Part shown: positions 1-10,489 of the stretch, one piece after another
Layout of the letters: every line of letters begins with the position of its first letter
How positions within the stretch are numbered: position 1 is the first letter of the stretch
From: Bolinopsis microptera
Lineage: Eukaryota > Ctenophora > Tentaculata > Lobata > Bolinopsidae
Length of the DNA stretch: 64,000 nucleotides
Reading direction: 5' to 3'
Assembly: GCF_026151205.1 (NCBI RefSeq)
Contig: NC_087084.1
Span: 15,330,322 to 15,394,321, forward strand
The notes under the pieces: model-generated
Database searches by the model: none
Seen by the model: only the letters and a program-made list of their open reading frames with translations
Told to the model about the DNA's origin: nothing
Position numbers and translations under genes: made by a program

Positions 1-3000
1 TCGAAAAAAAATAACCAAATTATTTATTAACGCTTTTTCAAATCTATTTAAAACTTATCTAACAATAACAAATCCCGTAGGTCTAAAGATGTGTATTCTC
101 AGTAAACCCATGACAATTATCAATACACAGATAATAATAACAATACGCTTGTTTCTTCAGGTTCATCATGTCTAAATGTTTGTGCAGTTCATACCAGGCA
201 TCGCCACAAGCTGGCAAACAATTGAATCCATAATTCCTACATGAACATCTGAAAATCAATCAGGCCTTTTCCACAACGACAGAAACAGTTACAACAAAAA
301 TTAAAAAATTAGACTCTGGTGCAACTTGTTCGTAAGTGCCACCAGAGCCAATTTCCCCACCGAGTCAAGGGGATTCAACTGTCAGCGTTAAGCATGACTC
401 AGTTATGGTACTGTGAAGTAACTCAAGATGTGCTCCGTTGCTGAAAGCTATTGTTGGAGGTAGCCTATTCGGATGTGAGACACTTTTCGCTACCATCCTA
501 GGATAAGCTAGAATCTCAAGAGCAGAAAGAGCTCTTTTTTCTTGTCACCATAAATTACTGCAAGAAAACAGAGCCTGCCTCAATTAATATTTCTTTGAAT
601 TCCTCACCGAAGTAATTGTTGCCAACTGTAACTGCTCATCAATGTGAGAGCTTTCATTAGGCAACTGAACCTTGCTAAAAACCAAACATCCACTGACGCT
701 ATCACACCCGCTGAATACAATGAATTAGAAGAATGAATCTCCTTTTCGTTTATGATCTAGATGACTTGATATTCTTTGATTGAATATTTACCTTCATTCT
801 TTGTTAAAAATATCATTGTGATGGTCACGTGTTGAAATGATGTACTAAAGACTTGAACTATATGTATCCTCTGCAAAAAACCTGCCTTCAATTCAACCAA
901 CGCCAAGTGTAATGCCATTTCCAATGTTTTTCTTTGCATTAAAGTAATCAGCATCGTTACAAGCTCCTGAATCACTTCAATACCATTACAGAAAAATGCT
1001 TGAGATATAAGTCGATCATTTTCGTTTTTTTATGTATGTGTGTTTAGCTCAAAAAGTTTTTTTGTGACAGAAACAAAGATGTGGATTTCTTTACAGCAAT
1101 ATACGATCACAGAAAAACAGCTTTAACTCTCCTCTTGTGCTCTGATCTTTAGTAAGAGAGGCTCATAAATATCCCACAAAATCACAGTATAAACTTCCCG
1201 ATTTTTAGGAAAGCTTCAAGTACCCATTGCTACCTCACCATAATTGTCCCACCCTTTAAATGAGGCGTTAGTTGTAATTAGCCAACCTCCATCAATGACT
1301 ATGGGATCGTGAACTCAAAATTTAAGTGTAAGATTGTGGTGTTATACCCAAGAAGCAGCCTTATTTATATTTCCTCACTACTAATAATTTGATCAAATAA
1401 GCTCATCGCACCAACAGTTTAACTCGTATGTTGAGGCGATTCCTCTCTAATTGAAGTCTCTCATCAGCAACCAAGACTAACGGTTAAAACACTTAACGAA
1501 TTCGACTGCAACGCTTTTAATTATCACTTTAACCTCTTTCTTTAGTTGTTCAAGTTCTTACTTTACTCCTTTGCACTTATCTATCGAGTGATGTCAACCA
1601 TCTAGCCACGCTGAGAGGACAAGGCCCCCACGCCAAACTTTCCTCTGGATTCACCTCATCGTTCCCAGCTTGATATAAGACCAGTCGAAAAAGATAATAA
1701 CTTAGTCCTGTAATCTTCGGATTCAGTAAAGTCCGACTAGTAACTTTAAACAAACCAAGTGTCATAATTTTCCAATACATCACAGTTTTTTCTTATTGAT
1801 GACGTTGGTAAGATCTGAGTGATGGAATATTTAGTTGTACTTACCACGCTTCGATGAATAGCACTTGAAGTCTCCAAAAACTGAATTATTAAAGCATCTA
1901 TCAGGGTGGCCAACCCATAACTTGTGAGCGACTCCTGAATTACGCATCCTCCCACTTGTTAATACACCACTAGATGTAGCTGCCCCATAAACTCTGCTCT
2001 TATGGATAGGTCCGCTCCCACACTCTCCGGCCACTCGTGGTACCGTTGTAACCAACCGTGTGAAAGCCCAGTTACTTTTAAAGGTCTTTAAAGCGCCCCA
2101 TACTAGACATTTAAAAATAGCATCCTCTCCAAATACATCTTAAAGCGTTGCATACTGTCCCCTCCCAGCTGCTGCTAAGTATGGGCAGCATCAAAGCTAC
2201 TGCTGATAAATAGCATATTGTAGTCTGTGTCAACCTCCTCTGAGCTCATATGAAGTCCTTTACTAGTGTTATCCATGTTGTGGTAGTAAACCCATAAGCT
2301 GCTGTTCTCGTTGAAAACTTGTTCTTTAGAAGCGAGCGTTTAGATTTCATCTGATAGATCCTAGAATACATTTAGTCTTAAAGTAATCACCATAGTTTCG
2401 ATCTACACATTTTGATGTAACCTTCAATCTACTAGTTCATCGAGTCGTAAACTTCTTCCTCTATAAAGAAACAACAAAGAGTCGGCGTCGATCAGAAAGT
2501 GGCTCTCAAGCGCTTATAGTAAATCCTCCACCGATATATGCGTGACTCTCAGGATACAACGAGTTTTGATGAGCCTCCTCTAAACCCGAGTCGCGCCAAA
2601 ATAAAGCCAGTGGCACCAAGAAAACTCGTGATACTGTGAAGCCCTCAAACCCTGACACAATAAGCAATCCCAGTTCCAGTACTAATCGGGTGGCCTCTAA
2701 ACCATAATGGCCAAATCCGAAATAGTATATCATCGGCTCACTTAGGAGTACTTTAAAGACATTCACAGATAGCATGTACCGTCGAAAAGTCTGTCTGGGG
2801 GTTTGTCAATAATCTTTGTTTGTTTAGTTAACCTTGATATTTGTTAATTGAAGTTTAGTTCCGAGTAAATTTGAAATAAGCTTTTTAAAAAAATTTGTTT
2901 ATTTTTTTTCGAAATTTCATAAAATTGTAGAAAAATAAAGAAAAAAATCATTTATTCGAAAAATAAAGCCCCCAAATTGTTCTGACTATCATTCGCCTGC

Positions 3001-3250
3001 CAAAATGCGGCCCATTGCGTCATTTTGTGCACCCCCTATGGAGATCTCAAGACCTTCGGAGCCTAATAACCAATATTAGGGTGGGGCGTATGAGGTTCCT
3101 GGATAAAAAATACTAAAAAAATTTTTGCTACGAACAGTTTCACTGTAACGGTTTTTTTTTGTGGTACTGACTAATGTCAACAGCTTCCAGATAGACAAAG
3201 CCTTAGATACGAATATGTTCCCAGAAAAAACAACTCTTGCCTAACTAAAA
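1..3250. mobile_element. E1 (pass 1, left repeat cut by window start)
   Basis: The inner tail of one terminal repeat is at 1-~75; the complete other repeat is at ~2815-3250. The gene lies on the minus strand between them. Confidence 0.65.
160..2775 (-). pseudogene. E1 gene, GCD-motif / Cys-rich family (pass 1)
   Basis: Minus-strand copy. The N-terminal piece is open at 2506-2775 (89 codons, starting MLSVNVFKVLLS and including ATRLVLELG and DSGLEEAH). The SSGVLTSGRMRN / LWVGHP segment is open at 1831-2055. The cysteine cluster is at ~180-300 in minus orientation. All other parts are interrupted by indels. The ATG at 2775 is the first in-frame start beyond the terminal repeat and is the best guess for the start. 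No TATA box or splice signal could be judged at this error level. Confidence 0.6.
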
Positions 3251-3830
3251 AATGTAATACGAATGAAATCGCAAATATGCAAGAATTAGCGTACGGTAAC
3301 AAGACATCTGTCCGACAGTCGACTATTGTCGACTCAAGTTGATCAGAAAAAAAGACATATGTCCCGGAATAGTGATCTAATTACATACGACAACATTTCC
3401 AATTAGAGACATATCTAGAACTGTTAATAGCTACTTTGTATATACCGTAACATTTCCAATTTGATAGATGATCTGACTGAACACTACATAGTTTATTTTC
3501 ATTTGATGTCGAATATTGGACGTAAGTGTTATATAAAAATCATTCAGGACATGTGCCTTCGACCTTGCTTGCGTCGAGTGGTAAACTTAAAGATTTTGCG
3601 TATTGTGATTGCTATTAACTATTCCCCATACCGCTCGCTTATATGCACTGTAGGCTGTGATGTGATCGGACCAGCCTTTACAGCTAGTTTAGTAGTACGC
3701 CTAGCACGATCCTGTCCTCAAATAGGTCACTCACGTATCGATGGATCGGATCACAATGCTCAAAACTTGGATAGCGACATGGACCACTGGGAGAGCCTTG
3801 GTCAGAAACTGATCCGCCCCCAAGAGTGGT
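3250..3830. other. Unassigned spacer between E1 and E2 (pass 1)
   Basis: No element or gene recognised. ACATTTCCAATT occurs twice (~3402 and ~3450), and a GATGTGATCG-containing stretch around 3655 is the best conserved piece in all four passes. The plus-strand open frame at 3461-3850 is not kept in the other passes and is probably not a gene. Equivalent spacers: 11815-12420, 52570-53155 and 61225-61825. Confidence 0.6.
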
Positions 3831-3834
3831 CGAT

Positions 3835-3876
3835 TCACATCACTAATTAGTGACTTAAAAAGTGATGTGAATCACT
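3835..3876. repeat. ~40-base hairpin at the E2 boundary
   Basis: GATTCACATCACT at 3833-3845 is followed about 15 bases later by AAGTGATGTGAATC. Versions are at 11775-11815, 53155-53205 and 61185-61225. In the 53155 copy the arm is longer (ATCACTAAT..ATTAGTGAT). It sits immediately outside the E2 inverted repeat. It could be a relic of a small excised or solo element. Confidence 0.5.
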
Positions 3877-5205
3877 GATTCCATGGATTGAATATAATTA
3901 CACATAAAATGGGCTAGAATCTGGGTAGAGTCTCACATGTAAATTCTGTAAATCATAGCTTACATTAAGAAGTAAACATGGATCAACTGCTCGACTCGAG
4001 ACCACATAAGGGACGTAGCTCTGGCATAAAGGGGGGGTTCTCGTATCAAGATGTGAGACGTACTTGCCAAAGGCAATAGTAATGGGAGTGAGCCTATTCA
4101 AGTGTTCTAGATATATATACTGGTAAGATACATGTCGCATCTATCAGCAGTCATGCTCCCTTTCTCCAATTTCCCTTAAATGTATCAGAGGATCAAGATG
4201 TCAACAAGTGCTTGATTCTGACGAGATAATCTACACCAGGAATAAAATCTGATACAGCGTCCTCGGTCTCCGTGCTGGCGTTGCCAGAAGAACAAACTCA
4301 TAAAGTCCCTGCCACTGTTAACCATCGCTCTCACAGGACAGACCTCTTTCCCATTGACGTAAACCAGATTGCTACCCCCACTGAACTCGAAGCTCCTTAC
4401 ACGCCAAGAGGAAGGCTGCAGAACAACCCCACGGCGACTCAGGAAACCTATATCTCAGAAGTCTGCTGATCATCAAACAGACTAAAAAAGGGGGAGGTGT
4501 ACAATCATAGAACCTTACCTATCGAAGACTTCTCCTGAATTCGTCTTCCTCCCAGCTGCACATCTTCATGAAAGTAACAAAAAACAATATATTTAAAAAA
4601 ATCCTCTTTGATGGAAGACTGACAGAGATGAAGAAATATTTCCCAAAGTTACACCATAAATATCCGCAAGGTATTGGGTGTTCTGAATCATTTCGCCAGT
4701 ATATTCAGGATCCAAGCTCCCCCCTCGGAGAAGGTTTTAAAAGGTTCAAAGATGTTTTCAAAACGATAATCGCACCAAAGCCCTGTTCAGAATATTTTCG
4801 TGCTATTAAGGAACAAGCAGGTTTTATACAATTATCATCTGGATCGGCTTTGCTGTTGGAAAACTCCTTCCAAAAGAGAAGATTCACAGAAATCCTGTAC
4901 AACCTTCTTCTACACGGCATACCCAAACAAAGATTGAGTAATTGTCGCTGTTGCGAAATCCTTTAGTAATTATAGTTTGATAAATTGTTGTATTCTCGAA
5001 GTATATACCATTAATCATTAACATTTTAATAACATTTTATAACCAACCAAACATTGCCTCATTTAAATAACATGTACACTTCTTAATTTATTAGCTTCTA
5101 TGGACAAGTTTGATCATATGAACTCTACCAATCTAGCCCATTTCCACGCAATTATATTCAATCCTGGATCAAATCCTAATTATACGAGACAAGCTTCAAG
5201 CTATG
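3875..5205. mobile_element. E2: ~1.3-kb inverted-repeat element (pass 1)
   Basis: Inverted repeats of ~100 bases at 3885-3985 and 5085-5200 share GATTGAATATAATTACAC, AAATGGGCTAGA and TAGAGTTCACAT, and end with TTAAGAAGTAAAC. The interior carries weak coding-like signal (see 4272-4966). The element is longer than a typical MITE and may derive from an autonomous DNA transposon or another repeat. I could not recognise a transposase. Confidence 0.55.
4272..4966. other. Coding-like interior of E2, unassigned
   Basis: Two open stretches on the plus strand (4272-4469, 65 codons; 4568-4966, 132 codons) lie between the E2 repeats. The opposite strand is also partly open in the mirror copies: minus-strand readings at 11208-11414 and 60602-60784 share the string ALTDQTLFP/GRKPDSATPLR with the plus-strand reading of this block, so this reading frame is the one that recurs across passes. 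The second stretch is Lys/Arg-rich and recurs less cleanly. I recognise no domain. It may be a remnant of an element-encoded protein or chance openness. Confidence 0.3.
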
Positions 5206-5284
5206 CATGTTTACAACTTGATGACGTATAGGTAGTCACTATCACTTTACCCAAGGTCCTGGCAGCCGTTGGAGCAACTCACAG

Positions 5285-5526
5285 ATACCCCGGTAGCTTG
5301 TGAAATACGAGAAGTGATCCGAAATTCCAATTTGATCCAAAGTCGACAGATTCGCCAAAATTACTCTGTCCAACCGCTAATTCTCCGGCTGTGGATAATT
5401 CATTTAGCTACTAAATTCAGGCATGAAAAAAAAAGCATTAAACCTGTTAATACATTACAGACCATATACAGTAACAATACTTAAAAAAAAAATACGATCA
5501 TATTCGTATTTCACAAGCTCACGGAT
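5285..5526. mobile_element. MITE with TA-flanked ends (pass 1)
   Basis: Short element of ~240 bases with inverted ends related to CCCGTGAGCTTGTGAAATACGAAT. The left end is noisy here (CCCCGGTAGCTTGTGAAATACGA), but the right end (ATTCGTATTTCACAAGCTCACGG) is clean. The interior has GTCGGACAGATGTCGCC-type and GGCTGTCGGAT-type words and no coding potential. See the copy at 54632-54892 for the flanking TA. Confidence 0.65.
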
Positions 5527-5529
5527 GTT

Positions 5530-5930
5530 GGGGGCTGCTGGAGAGACGAATGAATTTTGAAAATACGACCCAAATCCTAGATTACGTGAACAGGTTGAGG
5601 TTAACTTAAGCTGTAATTAACTGAGGTAATATTAATACTGGAATCACAAAATAAGCTCATAATTTTTGACATCCGTATCCTTAGTAGTTTTAAATAATCC
5701 CTAATCTGTTGGTACAATGGTCCCCTTACATAATAATATTAACCAGTTCAAAAAGTTCTCAATACGTATGGTGCGACATGAATAAATCAATTTTCCAATG
5801 AATCACTTCATTTTCCATTTTACCAGTACGACGACATTAAGTTGACAAAGTAAATAAACCGACTTTAGCTCGATCATGTCCGAAGACATCCCAGAACGTT
5901 TCTCGCATTCAGAAGCTCAAACCATACCAC
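5530..5930. other. Unassigned spacer between MITE and E3 (all passes)
   Basis: Single-copy-looking AT-rich sequence with a conserved ATCTGGTTTGGTACAATGGTCCC-type stretch near 5705. Counterparts are at 9725-10130, 54895-55310 and 59135-59550. A run of 7-12 G (C on the other strand) beside the MITE is present in all four passes, so it is genuine. No gene or element seen. Confidence 0.55.
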
Positions 5931-5934
5931 CGCC

Positions 5935-6613
5935 CACATGATTTCGCAGTATCTAGATAGCCCGACCCCGTGTCCCGCGGACAACGAGCCACTTGACAAC
6001 ATTCACGAACCAACTGTCCCGAACACCTTCTACCAGATCATGTTATAACTGCATAACAACATTATCCCCTGATCAAGCAACAGGTGTTTGTATCGTTTGA
6101 TTGGTATACCAGATCATATTACCGCAAAAGTTATGAAATTGATTGGTATGTATGGAATCTTGGATGCAATAGTTACGACTAGCAAAATCAAACTATGATT
6201 ACTATACAACATGAGTCCCTTGGATATAATGATTACAATAATAATGATTGTAGCGTCGTATATTCCTGACATGGTACTCTCAGTCCTAATGGACAGAAAT
6301 TATGACCCACGGCCTCCTTAGAGAAGCACGAGACTTCCTATTCCAGAAAAACCTCCTAAAGAGCTCCATGTCCTGTCCTGGGAGGTGTATACGCATTCTA
6401 TGTCCTGGTTTCCCCTGCTCGTAAGGTTGCTATAATCTGATTCATAAGCCTAGGGACACCAACGCTAGAAGTGAAATTCGCGTGCGATGATATTGAACCC
6501 TTAGCTTGATTCCAGGATACTGTTATTTCTGCAGTTAATATGAACAGTATAACATGTTGTTCGTGGACAGTTGTCCGCGGACAGGTCCGGGGCTACTAGA
6601 TACTGCCACATGT
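5935..6613. mobile_element. E3: ~0.65-kb inverted-repeat element (pass 1)
   Basis: Begins and ends with CACATG/CATGTG followed by GCAGTATCTAGATAGCCCGAC, then GTCCGCGGACAACTGTCCACGAAC, seen inverted at the right end (6555-6613). Weaker inverted similarity extends about 150 bases inward, through the ATAACTGCATAAC and CTGAATCAAG words. No coding potential. Probably a non-autonomous DNA transposon. Noise prevents a confident target-site duplication call. Confidence 0.65.
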
Positions 6614-6654
6614 ACATGACTTAATTAATTTCAATGTTCGAGCAAAGTTAGTGT

Positions 6655-7375
6655 CTTGCTATTTTCCGATAAGTTTTGGCAGCCAAATAGTACAGCAGGT
6701 TCGCAATTCTAACTATGGATTCTTTCAATGACAGCAGGCAACTTAACAAGGATCTGAGAATATTCCGGTAGAAACGTCTTCCGGCCCCGGGTAAAAGTAC
6801 ATTTAAATTTCGAGACTTCGCGAGAGCGTACAAATAGGTTTTTGGACCTAAGAACACAACAACCTGAATGTCTGTAGACTTTAAAAACTATGCTCTTACC
6901 CACTTAATGTGATGATCTGACCTATTTTATTGCCCAAATGAGCCCTTAGCTCCCATCAGAACTGAGATATCTTGTAAAAATTGTTCATAAATTTTGGCTC
7001 GCGAGAAGCGTAAAAATAGTTATGAACCTAATAATTTACTCAACAACCTAAGTCTGTAGGACTTTAAAACAATGCTCGCTACCACCACTCAAATGATGAT
7101 TCTGATCATTTTCAAACCCAAGTTGATAGCCTATTCATCCAATCAAAAGTGAGATATGTGGGTTAGAAATCACGAAAGCGCTAAAAAGTGCGTGGCTCAA
7201 TGAAGCAAAACTGCCCCATAATCAAAAGTCTACCAAAGCCAAATTTGTTCCTCGGGCTAAGACGTGTCTACCGGAATATTCTCCATAACCCCTTGTCCTA
7301 GTGCCTGCTGTAAAAAAGAATTAAAGTTTAAATTGTGACCTCTGTGACTATTTACTGCAACTAATTTGGAAAATA
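6655..7375. mobile_element. E4: ~0.7-kb inverted-repeat element with internal direct repeats (pass 1)
   Basis: Terminal inverted repeats of ~125 bases lie at 6655-6795 and 7250-7375. Shared words are TTGCTATTTTCCGAT, ACAGCAGG, AAGGATCTGAGAATATTCCGGTAG and CGGGG. Between them a ~120-base unit with GCTCGCGAGAGCGTAAAAATAGG, ACAACCTGAAGTCTGTAGAC and TGATGATCTGA occurs twice (about 6805-6930 and 7000-7115). No protein is encoded. The structure fits a non-autonomous DNA element (MITE-like). I cannot assign a superfamily. Confidence 0.6.
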
Positions 7376-7377
7376 CT

Positions 7378-7690
7378 ATTCGTGGCCGATTTAGTAGCCA
7401 CTTTGTGCTACAGCCGATTAGCAGCCGTTATTAGCCGTCTATGACCACTATCAAGTGCCCGGCTAGTACCTGCGAATAAGCCGGTTTGGGACCCGAGAAA
7501 GAGGTCAGCTTTAGAGACAAGCTAATAACTCGTGCTAGTGACCGCGCCTATACCACTTAATTTTGTCACTACGGCTAGTAGCCTGTTGGTAATCGCCTAT
7601 TGACCACTTACTAAGTGCCGTTGGTAGCTGTTTTCATGTAAAATATCTTTTAAGTGCCCGTACAGTGCCATAAGACTATAGAGGGCGTTA
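7378..7690. repeat. Degenerate CTAGTAGCCG-type short repeats next to turn 1 (pass 1)
   Basis: Dense, imperfect 9-11-base repeats built from TAGTAGCC, CTAGCCGG, AGTGACC and AGTGCCG in both orientations, followed by a run of related GTAC/GTATAG words. No coding signal. The same block is at 8085-8375, 56715-57075 and 57455-57740. It is the last repeat block before the end of U. Confidence 0.75.
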
Positions 7691-7780
7691 TAGAGCCGTA
7701 TTAAATAGTGGCCTGCGATAGTAAAAGAGGGCCAAAAACCTATCAGCCCCAATTTCCCCATATGTGGACATATCTACTTA

Positions 7781-7980
7781 CTTGGGTTACTTGGGTTGCT
7801 TCAAAGATCCATCTTTCCGGACATCAGAACGGCTGGACCACCCTGCAGGCGAAATTGCTGTCTTTTCTGCGCTCCATTCATAACGAATTTCCCGTTCTGG
7901 CAACTAACTCGTCTGCATCGGGTGTCAGCCGTTCTGATGACCCGTATAGAGGATCTATAAGCACCCCAAGTAACCCAAGT
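7781..7980. repeat. Turn 1: hairpin with unpaired spacer (first sighting)
   Basis: The outer stem is a doubled TTACTTGGGT-type motif at 7781-7797 that pairs with its inverse at 7963-7979. The inner stem CATCAGAACGGCTG at 7822-7835 pairs with CAGCCGTTCTGATG at 7926-7939, putting the axis at about 7880. Stem similarity continues inward through GACCACC and GGTGG. The central ~60 bases (about 7860-7915) are not self-complementary. The standard PacBio hairpin-adapter sequence, as I remember it, is not present. Bases outside the stem match on both sides for more than 7 kb. Confidence 0.85.
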
Positions 7981-8084
7981 AAGTAGTATATGCTCCCATG
8001 GGGAACATGCGATTAGTTTGGCCCCTATACAGCGGCCACAATTAATTCGCCTCCATCACGGCCTCTAAAGTCATATGCCACTGT

Positions 8085-8375
8085 ACGGCACTAAAAGATA
8101 TTTTTACCTGATACCAACTACCAAACCGGCTCTTAATAAGTGTCTACTAGCCGATTACTAACAGCACAGCCCTATGACCAAAAAGTGGCTACTAGCCGGT
8201 CACTAGCCGGCTATTTAGCTTGTCTCTAAAGCAGACCTACTTTCTCGAGGCCAAACCTTTCTTCTACAGCTACTAGCCGGCCTTGAAAAGTGTCACTAGA
8301 CGCTACTAACCGCTGCTAATCGCTAGAAGCCACAAAGTTATCTACTAAATCGGCCAACTTACTAGCTATTTTCCA
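8085..8375. repeat. Degenerate CTAGTAGCCG-type short repeats (pass 2)
   Basis: Mirror copy of 7378-7690. Contains several CTACTAGCCG-like words and the stretch GACCTAC..CTCGAG shared by all four copies. Confidence 0.75.
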
Positions 8376-9040
8376 ATTAGATTTGCAGTCAAATATCACA
8401 GCAAGGTCACAATTTAACTTTAATTCTTTCTTACACAGGCTACAGACAAGGTTCTGAAATATTCGGTAACACGTCCTCGCCCGGAGGAACAAATTTGGCT
8501 TTGTAACTTCTGAATATGGGGCAGTTTGCTCAATTGACCACGCCCTTTTTGACGCTTTCCGTGATGTCTAACCCCAACATATCTCCACTTTTGATTGGAA
8601 AAGAGATATCAACTTGGGATGAAAATGTTCAGAAATCATCACATTAGAGTGGAGAGCTATATTGTTATAAAGGCTACAGGACTCATGTGTTGAGTAATTA
8701 GGTCAAAACTATTTTTACGCTCTCGCGAGCAAAATTTAGTACTTATTACAAATATCTCAGCTTCAGAGGGAGCTAAGGGCTCATGCTTGCGTCAAAAAAG
8801 TGTTCAGCAATCATCACATAAGGTGGGGTAAGCAAGTTTTTAAAGTCTACAGACTTCAGGTTTGAGTTCGTAGGTAAAACCTATTTTGTACGCTCTCGCG
8901 AGTCGAAATTTCTTACTTATTACCTCGGGCGGATGAAGTTTTACAGGAATATTCTCAATCCTTGTTAAGTTTGCCTCTTAAGAAGTGAATACAAAGTTAA
9001 ATTGCGACCCTGTACTATTTGCTGTCAACTAATCGAAAAT
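8370..9040. mobile_element. E4 inverted-repeat element (pass 2)
   Basis: Inverted repeats at 8370-8490 and 8920-9040, with three CTCTCGCGAG-type sites in or near the repeated interior. Mirror of 6655-7375. Confidence 0.6.
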
Positions 9041-9088
9041 ATCAAGACACAACTTTTGCGAACATTGAAATTAATTAAGTAAGAGTAA

Positions 9089-9722
9089 CATGTGCATAAC
9101 TAGATACCCGACCCCTTCCGCGACAACTGTCCACAACAACTGTATACAGATCATATTACTGCTTAATAATCAGTATCCCCGAATCAAGCAGGGTCACATC
9201 ATCGCACGCGAATTTCAATCAGCGGTGGTGTCAAGGCTTATGAACACGATAACAACCAACAGCAGGAACCAGGACATAGATGCTTACACCCAGGACAGGA
9301 CATGTGAGCTCTTAGGAGGTTTTCTGGAATAGGAATTCTCGATCCGTCCTCTAAGGAGGCCGTGGTCCATTAATTTCGTCATTAGACAGAAGAGTACCAT
9401 TCAGGCGAATTTAACATACGCTAACATCATATATACGTAACACGTAAATCCAAGGGACCACATTTGAATCAGTAATCAATAGTTGATTATGCTATCGTAA
9501 CTAATTGCATCCAAGATACCATACTACACATTTCATAACATTTGCGGTTCAAATGACTGGTAACCTATCAACTATTCACAAACCCCTGTGCTTGATTCAG
9601 GGATACTGTTATTATGCAGTATAACATGATTGGTAGCTGGTGTTCGTGGACAGTTGTTCGTGGACATTGTCTTGGACAGTTGTCCGCGGACAGGGTCGGG
9701 CTATCTAATACGTGCCGAACTG
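9089..9722. mobile_element. E3 inverted-repeat element (pass 2)
   Basis: Left end with CCCGACCC..TCCGCG near 9107-9122; right end with GTCCGCGGACAGGGTCGGGC near 9681-9700. Mirror of 5935-6613. Confidence 0.65.
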
Positions 9723-10133
9723 TTTGGGGAGGTCTGTATGGAGCTCTGAATGCGAGAAACGTTCCTGGATGACCTCGACTTATCGAGCTCAATCGGAGAT
9801 AGTTACTTCAACTTACATGTCGTACATTACTGGAAAAACTGAAAAGAAAGTTAGATTCATTGAAAATTGATTCTACAACTCGCACCGACGTATTGAGCAA
9901 CTATTGAAATGGTTAATCTCATTATGATAAGGGACCATTGTACCAAACCAGATTAGGATTATGTAAGTTTTATAATTTACAACTAAGGAAACGCATTCAA
10001 AAAGTAGAGCTATTGTGATTCCAGTATTACTATTACCAGTAATTACAGCTATATTAACCTCAACCTTTTGCACGTTAACATCTCGGATTTTGTACCGTTT
10101 TTAACTTCTCTCTCCAGCAGCCCCCCCCCACAT

Positions 10134-10371
10134 TACCCGAGAGCTTGTGAAATACAATATTGATCCGTAATTTTGTCAGTATAGTAAACTGTAGAGTGGA
10201 ATAGTAACTGTTACAGATAATGCTATTTTTCATGCCATGAATTTAAGAAGCAAAGGATCTATCCGACAGCCGAATAAAGCGTTTCGGACAATAATTTTTG
10301 AGCGACAGCTGTTCCGACTTTCGATCACAATTGGAATTTCGGCTCACATTCGTATTTCACAAGCTCACGGG
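10134..10371. mobile_element. MITE with TA-flanked ends (pass 2)
   Basis: The left end, ATTACCCGAGAGCTTGTGAA, sits just after a run of C; the right end is CGTATTTCACAAGCTCACGGG. Mirror of 5285-5526. Confidence 0.65.
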
Positions 10372-10489
10372 AAATCTCGTGACTCCGATTGCCCCACGGC
10401 TGCAGACCTTTGGGTCAGAAGTGTAGACTACCATATACGTCATCAAATAAAAACATGCAAGCTTTGAAGCTTGTCTCTGTAAATTAGTG

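Larger units (their letters stand above)
1..7880 (-). repeat. Pass 1: partial reverse-complement copy of unit U
   Basis: This segment is the reverse complement of 7881 to ~15650. The clearest anchor is the run of bases at 1-60 (AT-rich, inside the E1 terminal repeat), which reappears inverted near 15580-15650. Order inside the segment: E1 (left end cut by the window), unassigned spacer, E2, MITE, E3, E4, CTAGTAGCCG-like repeats, turn. It also matches 49330-57243 directly, about 49.36 kb downstream. Disagreements with the other copies are mostly single-base indels. Confidence 0.9.

Noticed and set aside
3461-3850. 129-codon plus-strand frame next to E1
   Set aside because: Not preserved in the equivalent parts of passes 2, 3 and 4, and the translation resembles no family.
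7820-7940. Missed PacBio hairpin adapter as the cause of the turn
   Set aside because: The adapter as I remember it (CT-rich, then TCCTCCTCC and GTTGTTGTTG) is not present at 7880, 57243 or 32490, and the two kinds of turn have different spacers. The back-and-forth pattern still fits a circular template, so only this specific adapter is rejected.
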